From Phoronis australis (Eukaryota > Phoronida > Phoronidae), in the NCBI GenBank assembly GCA_002633005.1, contig NMRA01000031.1, positions 897,553 to 961,552 of the forward strand: a DNA stretch of 64,000 nucleotides. The letters run 5' to 3'. Position 1 is the stretch's first letter; each line of letters begins with the position of its first letter. The notes under the pieces are model-generated. The model was given only the letters and a program-made list of their open reading frames with translations, searched no databases and was not told where the DNA came from. The translations under genes and the position numbers were made by a program. This document shows positions 11,658 to 22,099 of this stretch, piece by piece.

Positions 11658-12675
11658 GTTTTATAAGAACGCTCATATAAGTCTATATTGCAATATGGTG
11701 GCCACGAAATTGATTGATCATTCAGAGAGGTTGGAGTGCATGGCTGGTTTGAATACATTGTTTCCAAAAACCAGTGCAACATCGTGTGCAGAACACATAG
11801 TGCTGGAGCATGAATAGGAATTGCCTAAAAACACAAACGTCGACCAACCGGTAAAAGTGAAGTAAATGGGATCAAAATGGCAATCGGTAACCAATTTCAC
11901 TGAATAGCGGCAATGTCCGTTATTCAGAGAAAACTGGTTCTTTACAGCAATTTTCAAGAGGAACCTGTTTACTCCACATTTACCGACCAACCCATAAATC
12001 TGGCTTGGCTTATCTTTTACAAAGCCAGGTGGCCTAAGAATCAGTACTGGTTCCTCTACGACGTACCCAGGACAGGTTAAGCCTCAAGCTATTTTAACTA
12101 CAACGAAGGTTGTGACAGAAAGAAGGACCATGTTGCTTTTTTTTCTCAAATATTTATAGATTGTCTATGGTCAGCTCAACCCCCGAAACTTTCTGCGCCT
12201 TTGGTTTTTTTTGTTTGTTTTTGTCTTGCAATTGCATGAAAGCCATGACCAAGACGAGTCAGAGAACGCAGATTAACAACACCGTTTTCTTCTTTCACCT
12301 AATACTACGCACAAGAAATAGGCTAGGAGAAAACAAAACTATGGCAGTCGTTTCCGTTGCTAAACTATAGCACAAACGCTTAACTTTACCAAAACATAAC
12401 CAAAACATCATAAGAGTATGGTCTATGAAAACATTTACCCTCTGCTAAATTTCCTCCGAGTCGTAAACCTATTTTGAAAATGTTAAGTGGCGTAAGTCTA
12501 GTTATTAGTTTAAACTCAAGTATTCAAGTCATTACTTTATTTTTATAATTTCAAAATATTTAATATTGAAACATAAGGTTTCATTATTCATCAAATTAAT
12601 TTTTTGACTAAAAATATTGAGTAAATATATATTTTTCATTTCTTTGTGCTGTAGTATATATTTACCTCATGTGAC
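11658..12675. other. intergenic, no gene seen
   Basis: The stretch is AT-rich, especially 12470-12660. Short open frames lack recognisable domains. It lies upstream of CHMP5. Confidence 0.4.
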
Positions 12676-12796
12676 TGCGCATCATATGTGACGCACAAAG
12701 TACATTACTTCCGCAAACACAGTTAGGACTCATCTCGGACGCACTGTCAGCAGCGTTTTGCTTGTTGAGAACGATACAGCAAATAATTACGTTAAA
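12676..12796 (+). promoter_or_regulatory. CHMP5 proximal promoter and 5' UTR
   Basis: In the 120 bases before the CHMP5 ATG there is an NRF1-like TGCGCA (12676-12681), a TGACG half-site and an ETS-type ACTTCCG (12707-12713). These are common in TATA-less housekeeping promoters. The start site cannot be fixed. No intron is needed between this region and the ATG. Confidence 0.5.
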
Positions 12797-12865
12797 ATGA
12801 ACAGGCTTTTTGGACGAGGTAAAGCCAAAGAACCACCCCCGAATCTAAATGACTGCGTCGCTAAT
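12797..12865 (+). CDS. CHMP5: CHMP5 exon 1
   Basis: This exon holds the ATG and 23 codons, [20 protein letters not shown] and three more. It ends at AAT|GTAAGT, phase 0. Its sequence matches the N-terminus of animal CHMP5. Confidence 0.95.
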
Positions 12866-15800
12866 GTAAGTAAACGGAAATTTTGTTCACATCTTTTAAT
12901 CCAATCATTGCCATTCCATTTGCATTGGCCGATTGGCGACAGGGCAATGTCGACCAGCAATGCCTGACAAACACTGTCACTGTCTGTCTCCTTAATTGAT
13001 CAATGTTTGTCGTGTTCTGTTTCTGGTCTGGAGAATCGTCATAGCGCATGTTCCGTCAACTGAGTTGGCGGTACAAACGTTTGTGGTGGCTGCAAATTAC
13101 TTGGCGGTGCGCGGTGCTTCAAAAGTGGTTGAACATGGGTTGTCCTCCGGTGCCTGTTGTACTATGTAGTCTACATGGTGCCACTAAATCCGTTTAACAG
13201 GCAACTCCACCGAGAACGACACGGGTCCCCGTTGTTTTATGATCACACCAGGGACCCAGGTGGGCGAGCGTGCGAAGTTTCGCACAAGTACCATGTCTCC
13301 GATGCAAAAGTCACGTGTGTCATGTGCGCATTCCGCACCTGAATGTTTCTGTAGAACAAATTGTCTGAGGTTTGGCACGGCTAAGTCCAAACGACATCAA
13401 CAATTCCGCCGGTTGTCTACCAGTCACAGAGTGTGGTGTAATGCAATGACGCGCTAAGAACATGTAGAGACTGGTTTCCATGTTGCCTTCCAACCTGGCA
13501 ATTCCAGTCTTGACGATTTTAATCGCAGCCTTGGCCGCACCATTACTCGTAGTGTGGTACGGTGCACTAATCGTATGCTTAATATCATTGTTCTGACAGA
13601 ATTTGGCAAAATCAGCACTGGCAAAACCAGAATCGTTGTTAGACACAATAACTACAGGCTGGCCATGCGTGGCAAAGCTTTGACGTAATATCCTGACTGT
13701 TGTCTCAGTTGAAGTACTATCGGTGATGTATGGGTCGATGAATTTACTGTGAGCATCTACAATTACAAGAATGTATTTCCCATTCTTTATCGCGCCTACA
13801 TAGTCTATGTATTCGGTGCCATGGTACTCCAGACCACTTCCAAAGGTGAACTTTGGCGTGCTGCGGTGACTGCACATTTTCCTTGTACGCCTGGCATTGC
13901 CGAAAACACTGTTTAATGTCCACATCGATAGATGGCCACCAAATATAACAGAGCGTGCCAAGTTCTTCATTCTGACGATACCAGGGTGTGAACCGTGTAG
14001 TTCATCTAATGCGGTGGTATGCCCCTGAGCAGGTATGATAACACGTGCTCCCCATAACAAACATCCATCCTGCACCGTTACCTCATGTCGGCAGGACAAA
14101 TATTGGGCAATCAAATCATTCGCAGTGTCGGGAAAACCTTGCAAGACACAACAGTACACAGCCGACGTAATCTGGTCTTCTTGTGTCCAGCGCTGTATCT
14201 TGGCTACAATGATGGGTGTAAAATCCATCTGAGTTAATGACAAAGCTCAAGCACGGGCACCTGCAATGGTTTACATTCCAGCGGCAGTCTACTAAGTGCA
14301 TCAGCGTTGCCGTAAGACTGTCCAGGCTTGTGTCATAACACGTAGTTATAGCCTGACAACACTAGGGCACATCACTTCATGCGGGAGCTGCACATAGCCG
14401 GGATGGCGGTTCCCTCATGTAAAATCCCTAAGAGACAAATGGTCCGTAGATACAGTGAAGTCGCGTCCATACAAATAACTGTGAAAGTGTTTCACTCAGA
14501 ATGCTTCGCGATCAACCTGTGCATAATTTTCTCAGCCAGTGCTATTGTCCGAGAAGCAAACTCTATCGGCCTTTCCGAATTGTCTTCTAACACGTGCCAT
14601 AATACCGTGCCAACACCATAGGTTGAAGCATCGCAGCTCAATAACAATGGAAATTTTGGTTGTTTATGTACAAGCAAGTTGGGAAATGTTTGAATGTTAA
14701 AATGCGTCAGCTTTGCGTTTACCCCAGCGCCATTTGACACCGTAGTGTTCATCAGGTCCGCTTGATGTATTTGGCTACCTTTGTTCAAGGATCAAACTTC
14801 TTAAATAACTTTTGAGGTATTTGTTGTGGACACATAAAACGATATATTTTCAAATTCCTCGATGATTGCAGACTCATAAAAAAATGCTCTGATGTTCGTT
14901 ATCATTTAACTGCACTTTTTCTAAAAACTTGATTTTCCTGGAGATTCGAGTAATTTCGAAAAAAATGATTTTTGCATGATACTGTAGTTGCAAATTCTTC
15001 TCCTTTATTCATATTAGCTAAAATTGTGTGTCTAGAATTTTCTTTTAATGTCTTTTAGTCAAAGAACTCCGCTGTCAAAAATGCATTTCTTGATCTCTGA
15101 TAGCTGAGCTGTCACGTTAAAAGGCTTTAAGAAAAAATCTGAGGCATGCTTTTGTACCTAATAGAATAAAGAAAAAGAATTTGGAGTTTCATGAAAAAAT
15201 GGTGATGTCCGAGAACAATCCTGATTTTTGTGATAAAACACAACCATGTGGTTATGGACTTCTGGACGTTGCATAAGTATGATTTTATGATCATCAAAGA
15301 TTTTTAGAATATAAGGTTTTGTGGGTCTACTGCTTAATATACTTAAAACATTTTTTTAGAAATTTGTTCTTAAGTAATGAAGCTGTCTGATACCCGTAAT
15401 TATGCAATGTTAAAGGAGCATGCCACCCAAAAAACAACCTAATTTGTATCAATTTAGATCGAGTAGTTCTTCTCCATAACGACACGTACGGTTACGTTAC
15501 CTGACACCTGACGGCAGACGGAGGTGTTGAAATTATCCAATGACGTCATCGATTTCACATGCAGTCTGTTCAGCAGTTCATAACACGGGTTACTGGTATC
15601 AGCTTATCGCATGAAGTCATCGTTTAACACAATAAATCATCAAACTTCCATGTAAAACCCTTAAAAATACACAGAGTTCTTACCTAAAAACGTGTTGTTT
15701 TATTTCGCTCTTACGGATTTATTGGTATTTGGACACACCGGTAGCTTACAAAATTCGGCAGGCCAATAAGGTTCGTAGCAGGAGTTTGGGGTGTGTTCGG

Positions 15801-18800
15801 AGATAATTTCGAAGTATTTTCCGTAAGATACAGACAGGAGAACCTAGATCTGTGTTGTTGAGACTTGTGATTTTTTTAGTTCTAAACACAAAACGCTTGT
15901 TATTCTGGTCAGTGGCTCGGAGCCCGATCAGGCCCGTCGAGGCCGGCCACATTGACTCGTTATCCCCGCCAGTGGCTCGGAAACTGATCAAACATCACGA
16001 ACATAAACCAGCCAAAGTTCAGTGGAAACTAAACTTCCTGTCAAGAAAATACTATACTAGTGAGCCAAAGTAATGTGCACGTGATTATGTTGGTGAATTA
16101 GCCACGAAACTGCAAATCCACTTACTCGTCAGGGGCCGCGAATTCAGGTTCCGCTTTGGCCACAGGGCAGAAGTTGTACATTGACAATCATTATTTGAGT
16201 AATGTAAATAAAGATTCCCCTAACACCTGGCCGTGGGATGGAAATCGAGTTGTTTCACGACAGTTTCTGCCAGCAAACACTAAATTAGCATGAACTCACA
16301 CGGCCTCGGTGACCCGTCAATTAGTTTTATTGCACCTAAAGCCGGTAACGCAGTGAGTTATTCGTTGCTGGCTTCTCAAATCATTTCAGTGCTCTCACGA
16401 AAACTCCAAAGGCATTACAAATTGCATGTAATGAGACAGACTTTGTTTCAGTTTTATATAAGTATTGGTTAGGGTGAGAATAATTCATTTTGAAACAGAA
16501 CGCTCAGTAATAAACGCCAACATGGCAACTCGCAATCCCGACTTAGGACGAGCTAGAGCTCATCAGTCCCTACTTCGCAGGTGGATCATTAAGTTTTACA
16601 GGCTATCAATTCCAACAGGAATACAGTGATGACGAAATACTAGAGAACAAGCTCAGACAACGTAACGTATGGAGTTATTTAGTAAGCCGGCATTCGTCAG
16701 GTACTGTCGACGTCTGCAGGCCACAGACATGGAGATGTTTCACGGCCTCATACTTGCTATTTACAGCGTACATTTCATTCTTCACTACCATGAGCCACTT
16801 TCTAAGCATTTCGGACTCTCGAGGAAGTAAAAAAAAAAAAAATGATGTACCCGCTTTCCTCGCAGCTGCTTAGTTCGGACAAGCGGGAACGATGCACCGC
16901 AACATAGTGGCATTCACTCTGTATACGAACCACTGATGTCGCTAGCGTCGTTTCTCACCTTCCTCACAGGTTAACGCGACACCTCTTGGCGAGGTAAGGT
17001 CGACCGTATGTGAGGCGATGTGGATATAGACCGATTAAGAGGGCAAAAAAGACACATTAAATCGGGTGGCATTATCCTTTAAGGTGTCAGAGTCTGCTTC
17101 TCTGAGAAATATTTGACATTTAAGTCTGAAATCTTGTAATTCTGCTGAGCTTAGTAGCTCTGTGTTTCAGAAGTTAATGATAGAACTTTTATCATTCCAG
17201 ATTGACAGCCGAGGCGACTCTATTGAGAAAAAGATAGCAAAACTTGATGTGGAATTAAAAAAGTATCAAACGCAAATGAAGAAAATGAGAGATGGTCCTT
17301 CAAAAGTATGTTTTTGTTTTGTATGTATTTCATGTGAAGCAAGAAAAGTTCATTTGCACATAATACACTGCGATGCATAATCTATTTTATTCTTGCATAT
17401 TTATTTAGTTTGGTTGATCTCTTTTCTTTGAACAAAATTGTTTTGAAAGGAAATATTTCTTATGAGTTTACATTGCTGCTACATCTAGGTTAAACAATGT
17501 AATTGTGTAGCACTTGTATAAGCCCAGTTCAAAAGAAGCCGGGTATTGTTTTTTATCCTAATTACATAATAACGTCTTCTTTTATCTTACAGAATATGGT
17601 GAAACAAAAAGCTTTGCGAGTTCTAAAACAGAAGAAAATGTAAGCAGTGCACGACACATGATGTAATGAGTACATAATATGTTGGTGACCTTACGTCTCC
17701 CTAGCATACGTTTTTTCTCCAAACTTGGTTCTCCCAAAACAATTTGGATCCCCCTAGTCAATAATATTTCACCTAATCTAGACTGCAGTGTAATTGTCCA
17801 TTGTTGTTGTTAAAACAATGACCTAATTAAGTAGCACAGATTGGTATAAAGTCAAAAATTGAATTCTATAGACTTTTTACTTCCAGAAAATATAGATTTC
17901 TACTGACTTCAATTTCATAGGTTTGTAAGTGTTTGGCTAAGAGTACAGGCTTGTTGATAAGGTCCTACAGAACCTTAAATAACCTTAGGGCTGTTCCAGT
18001 AAAATCTGTGTGGGAGGGGGAGGAGGCACCTTTTTTTCGCACCCACCACCCATATTCTTCAGTTATTTCTTCAGCCTACCACCTGTAATTTTTTATAAGT
18101 TTGAAATGCAACCACCCGTAATTTTTGTTTTGTTTTTGTGGTTGACTGCACAGGCGCTTGAGTTTATCTGTTCCTCCATCACCACTAACGTCATTCATTA
18201 CTAAGAAAACATGTTTCTTATATATGGTTATTAGCCATCGAGAAATTTGAGCACCTGTGGTTAAATGGTGTTATGGGCATGCCGATGAGGAGATCGGAGG
18301 GAGTGAAAAAGTCAAAGCTTTTTGCAAGTTGCATTTTTGTTTCAGTTTTTGAGTCTGTGCGGATTGTTTATAAAATTTACTAAAATTACCCACCATCAAA
18401 CATTTATGGCCCAATGAAACAACGACCTGTAAATTTTTATTTTTTTGAAGTACGACCACCAGCCATTTTGAATTTAAATCAAACGCAACCACCCATAAAT
18501 TTTCATTTCAGTTGCCTTCCCCCCCTCCCATACAGATTTTACTGGAACAGCCCTTAAAGATTTATTCATGAGAAACTCTGTGGCTGGCAATTCACTCAAC
18601 GATTTTTATTTCAGGTACGAAAGTCAAAGAGAAAATTTAATGCAACAAAGCTTCAACATTGAACAGACAAATTTCAACATTCAGAGTGTCAAAGACACCA
18701 AGACTACAGTGGATGCCATGAAAGTTGGAGTGAAGGAATTTAAAAAAGCTTACAAAGACGTAAACATTGACCAGATTGAGGTAAAGACAACACCAATGCA

Positions 18801-20580
18801 TGAAAACAATGAATCTTAGTGCAGTTTGGACTAAAATTGACTGTTCTCAACATTACAGCTAGGAAGTCAGGAAATTAATGTAAAAATAGGGAACTCAAAA
18901 GTTTATACGATGGTGCTACTTAATGAATGCCCTGCGTGTAGAAGTGCATGTCACATGACATGCTGATTCAAGAATACACCCTACCCTTATTCAAATGATA
19001 AAAGGGTGACCCTTTTGTCATAGTCATTATAGATAGTGAATTTTCAGTCTCCCATCAATGGTGCTTAGATTAGTATCCGGTTCCTTATTGGCTCATTCCC
19101 TTGTGAACACTCTCTATTGTCTTTGCCTGAGTTTGTCCTACCTTTTGCCGTTTGAGATTTTGACACAAGGTCAAGGACAGAAGCATGAACATCACATCTA
19201 TCAACAATTACAAAAGCACGTTCTTCCGTTGCATTTCCTCAATGTACACTACAGTACAATGCAGTACTACTGGTGAATAATCATACTGATACACTGTGTA
19301 TGTTGAAGGATATGCAACTCAATGTCTGATGTATGAGTGTAGTACTTACTGATACACTGTGTCTTTGAAGGACATGCAACTCAATGTCTGACATATGAGA
19401 GTAGTTCTTACAGATACACTGTGTCTGCTGAAGGATGTGCAAATCAATGTCTGACATATGAGTGCAGTACTTACTGATACACTGTGTCTTTGAAGGACAT
19501 GCAACTCAATGCCTGACATATGAGTGCAGTACTTACTGATACACTGTGTCTTTGAAGGACATGCAACTCAGTGCCTGAAATATGAGTGTAGTACTTACTG
19601 ATACAATGTGTCTGTTGAAGGACATGCAAGATGAGATGGAAGACTTGATGGAGCAAGCCAACGAAGTGCAGGAAGCAATGGGGCGTAGTTATGGATGTCC
19701 TGAGGTAGACGAAGATGACCTGGAGGCTGAACTGGACGCCCTCGGTGACGAGATCGGATTAGATGATGATACGTCGTATTTGGACGAGGCAGTGAATGCA
19801 CCAGGGGTCCCTAGTAATGTTCCTGGTGCCGATAGTGTGGCTACGCAGGTGGGTAGAAGGGTTGTCAAGGTGACAGGTGATGGGTACAGTCGTTGACTAG
19901 TTCAGGGGCACTGGGAGATATGGTCATGTTGTTCAAGGGAGTGTGTGCGGCATGTGAAAACTTGGCTGTTGGGCTTGCTTTTGGCTAATTTCCAAATGTC
20001 ACGTTTGTCTTCAACATTCGATGTTTCGTAGATTTCAGGCCCAGGTAGAGCTTTTAAATGAATTTGTTGTGTTTCATTGCTATGTTCATAAAGAGCTTTT
20101 TAGTTTATGTAATTGAACTTCCTTACAATGTACATCAAGGGAACTTTGAAATTTGTAACGATAGTTTGTTTTAACGGGGGTAGACTTATATACATTAGGC
20201 ATAATCAAAACGGGAAAATTAGTACTCTATGCTGCTGTTTATGCTCTGAACAGGGTAGGTTGTTATGAGGTTCAACTGCAGTGAAAGTAATGAACTTTTG
20301 GCACATTCCTATTCACTGGAGATTTCAACTGGTGGTCAGAATAATTCAATTTGGACAGATTTAGTCATGTTTTACTTGGAGTATTCATGAAGAGATCTTA
20401 AATGTAAAATCTGCCAAACACGATCTTCAAAAACAGTGTTCTTTATAATGTCGAGGCAATCTTCTCACAGCTGTAAGTTTGACTCATGTGTCATAAGATA
20501 TTGTATTTATTGTATTTCAGGATGGTTACGCTGTAGACGAGTTTGGCTTACCACAACTTCCTGAGAAAACAGCTTCATAA
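12797..20580 (+). CDS. CHMP5: CHMP5, charged multivesicular body protein 5 (ESCRT-III), 224 aa
   Basis: There are six coding exons: 12797-12865, 17201-17305, 17593-17639, 18615-18780, 19621-19848 and 20521-20580, with all GT-AG borders in phase. The 224-aa product is close to the human protein (219 aa) throughout: the start [15 protein letters not shown], the Snf7-type basic N-terminal helices, the conserved [10 protein letters not shown] helix, the acidic [15 protein letters not shown] stretch and the C-terminal [18 protein letters not shown]5 is a late ESCRT-III subunit on endosomes. In its family it binds VTA1/LIP5 through its C-terminal helices and tunes VPS4-driven filament disassembly in multivesicular body sorting. 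Intron 1 (4.3 kb) carries transposon debris, and intron 4 ends in a minisatellite that copies its own acceptor. Confidence 0.96.
13184..14788 (-). mobile_element. degenerate Ty3/gypsy retrotransposon pol fragment
   Basis: Reading on the minus strand, 14788-14492 encodes an RT/RNase H region ([16 protein letters not shown] and [15 protein letters not shown]). 14243-13320 encodes the integrase zinc-binding remnant and catalytic core. 13390-13184, in another frame, encodes the integrase C-terminal part ([15 protein letters not shown]). Breaks lie between these frames. The core keeps the first Asp (YIDYVG). The second catalytic Asp reads as Asn (VSNNDSGF), and the usual Glu after SNGAA is Lys. 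No LTRs, gag or protease were found. It is a dead fragment in antisense orientation within CHMP5 intron 1. Confidence 0.85.
15414..17078 (-). mobile_element. Kolobok (T2-type) DNA transposon remnant, copy 2
   Basis: TTAA flanks both ends (15410-15413 and 17079-17082). The termini AGGAGCATGCCACCC and GGGTGGCATTATCCT match copy 1 at 8574-9814 in opposite orientation. At 1665 bp it is longer than copy 1. A broken THAP domain is readable on the minus strand at about 16920-16690, interrupted by a stop soon after the first Cys pair and by a poly-T run. The two copies can be aligned to estimate the element. Confidence 0.85.
16690..16920 (-). pseudogene. degenerate THAP domain in Kolobok copy 2
   Basis: The minus strand holds the Cys pair (CIVPAC), the conserved Trp region and a [11 protein letters not shown] stretch shared with copy 1. 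A stop codon after the Cys pair, an expanded T tract and a lost CxxH disrupt it. Confidence 0.7.
17201..17305 (+). CDS. CHMP5: CHMP5 exon 2
   Basis: Thirty-five codons start [20 protein letters not shown] and end MRDGPSK. The acceptor is ATTCCAG and the donor AAA|GTATGT, phase 0 at both ends. It encodes the first long helix of the Snf7 fold. Confidence 0.95.
17593..17639 (+). CDS. CHMP5: CHMP5 exon 3 (47 bp)
   Basis: This small exon encodes [15 protein letters not shown] plus two bases of a Met codon (AT|G), donor GTAAGC. Without the splice model it would be missed because its open frame ends at once in TAA. Confidence 0.95.
17818..17930. repeat. dispersed repeat, related to 39730-39860
   Basis: The sequence around TATAAAGTCAAAAATTGAAT and the following ACTTTTTACTTCCAGAAAAT resembles a stretch near 39.75 kb. 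It is diverged and non-coding, and the family is unknown. Confidence 0.5.
17988..18553. mobile_element. MITE-like element with 40-bp inverted termini and TTA duplication
   Basis: The ends are near-perfect inverted repeats starting GGGCTGTTCCAGTAAAATCT and continuing into a G-rich run. TTA flanks both sides (17985-17987 and 18554-18556), which suits the PIF/Harbinger superfamily. The 566-bp interior has no transposase. It lies in CHMP5 intron 3, just upstream of exon 4. Confidence 0.8.
18615..18780 (+). CDS. CHMP5: CHMP5 exon 4
   Basis: The exon completes Met (AT|G) and runs [20 protein letters not shown] to NIDQIE. The acceptor is TTTCAG and the donor GAG|GTAAAG. It encodes the central helix with the invariant-looking [10 protein letters not shown]. 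Confidence 0.95.
19283..19631 (+). repeat. 62-bp minisatellite that duplicates the CHMP5 exon 5 acceptor
   Basis: Five upstream units plus the true junction share TGATACACTGTGTCT...GAAG|GACATGCAA. Acceptor-like AG positions are followed by exon-like sequence at 19309, 19371, 19434, 19496 and 19558, before the real exon start 19621. Spacing is 62 or 63 bp. Each unit therefore carries the 3' splice site and the first nine bases of exon 5 (GACATGCAA, or a one- or two-base variant). Confidence 0.95.
19621..19848 (+). CDS. CHMP5: CHMP5 exon 5
   Basis: Seventy-six codons start [20 protein letters not shown]. The exon includes the acidic [15 protein letters not shown] stretch and [10 protein letters not shown], the region that in human CHMP5 contacts VTA1/LIP5. 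The acceptor GTTGAAG is weak in pyrimidines and lies at the end of the 62-bp minisatellite. The donor is CAG|GTGGGT. Confidence 0.95.
20521..20580 (+). CDS. CHMP5: CHMP5 exon 6, C-terminus
   Basis: The last exon reads [19 protein letters not shown] then TAA, matching the conserved C-terminus of the family. The acceptor is TATTTCAG. Confidence 0.95.
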   Translation, partial: DGYAVDEFGLPQLPEKTAS

Positions 20581-21783
20581 GCCGTCGTTGAAATGGACTT
20601 TCATTGGAACGAAGGGTTAACATTGAATTATGCCATATTAATATGGATAGATATCATACATGTATTTCGTAAACTTGACTCAACCACATTTTCAAGTCCA
20701 AAATTGGTTGGTGTGCTTCTACATAAGTGAAGTCTTGTGTTGGCCGTGTTGCACAAGAAATAACATTTGTGAGAAAGGATGCGTTCTGGGACACCCGTAT
20801 GAAGTACTTAGACGGTTACCAAGTGCTTTGTAATCAACAACACCCAAGTTGATGTTTGAAATGAGGCGATGACCACAGTACAAACAGATAGGGAGTTCTA
20901 TGAGTCTAGATAGACTTCTAGCGGGATCAGTTTCATGTCATGGACAGAGTTGAATCTGTGAAGCATGAAAATTCAATTTTCAAGGTATCTCCAGAAGAGT
21001 AATTTCGTTGTTGTGTTTGAATGATTTTATACAGCAGTATTTTTAAGAAATGTCAGTACCCTGTGGCACTCCTATTTATGAATGAACTTTTTACGCATTT
21101 TTAATGTATACAATTGCCGAAACAAATTAAGTTCTTTTGATTTGGAAGTTTCACCATTAAAAAATTCAAAATGAGTGTTTCGCATAACATTTCTGAAAGG
21201 ATCAGAAGTTTACTATATGGTATGGTCATCTTAAATATATTGTTCTTTCTGGAATGTCACAAGTGTTCTCCACACCAGGAAACTCAAACTGGACAGGAAT
21301 TAACCTATGGCTAGGATTTTGAGTGATTGCTCGACTGGCATTACTCGGCATTACTGACACTTTCGTTTCCAAGCCACCATTTTACCCGACAAACAACATG
21401 TTGCAAGGTAAAACTTATTGTTTGTTAGTCAACATTACGCAGGGGGGTTGGAGCTTGTGATAGGTCAAGTACTAAATCCATGTTACGCACGTTGGAAAGT
21501 CCTGATCCACTCTGTGGGGGTTTGTATACAAAGCCTTGGATTCCGCATTGGTGCCATAGATCTAGAATTGTTCTCATATACTGAACAAGTGAGTTATCTC
21601 CTCCCATGTTCTCATATACTGAACGAGTGAGTTATCTCCCATGAGATTAAACTCACGTTTTCCAAACTTGTCTTAGCCGAGCCAAACTTGTGAATTTTTA
21701 ACGGATTAACACGAGTGAAGACGTTGTTAAGAACATCATATCACCCCTGTAAACTGGAATGAGCACCTAAAAATGTCAATAAA
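20581..21783 (+). other. CHMP5 3' UTR candidate
   Basis: Non-coding sequence follows the stop. An AATAAA at 21778-21783 is a plausible poly(A) signal, which would give a 3' UTR of about 1.2 kb. Earlier signals cannot be excluded. Confidence 0.45.
21317..21465. repeat. dispersed repeat, copy 1 (other copy at 54545-54702)
   Basis: The words ATTTTACCC(G/A)ACAAAC, GTAAAACTTATTGTTTGTT and GGAGCTTG(T/C)GATA are shared in order with 54545-54702 in the same orientation. It is non-coding and the family is unknown. Confidence 0.7.
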
Positions 21784-22099
21784 TTACAAAATTGTACGTT
21801 GAATGTTCTATTATTTTAGTCTTGCATTTTTTGACAAGTACTTTATTAATTTGCAAAGCAGCCCAGACCGGTCACATCACCCTAAGATCTTGTGCTGCCA
21901 TCTGGCTGTGTTGGGAGGTATCGTTGGCAGTTTGTGGTCATGGTGTGTGCAAGCTATGCTTTTGCAATTTCCTAAAGAAAACTGGATTCCAGCTGGGTCA
22001 CTGGTCTCGATTTATCAGTCACCAACCTATATTTATTATTATCAAAGTCTCCCTTCAACTGCTATTCTCAATGCTGACGCCATGAATAGACCAAGAAAA

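Larger units (their letters stand above)
12866..17200 (+). other. CHMP5 intron 1
   Basis: The 4.3-kb intron holds a Ty3/gypsy pol remnant (13184-14788, antisense) and Kolobok copy 2 (15414-17078). Between them, 14790-15409 is AT-rich with nothing recognisable. It ends in TTATCATTCCAG. Confidence 0.9.
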
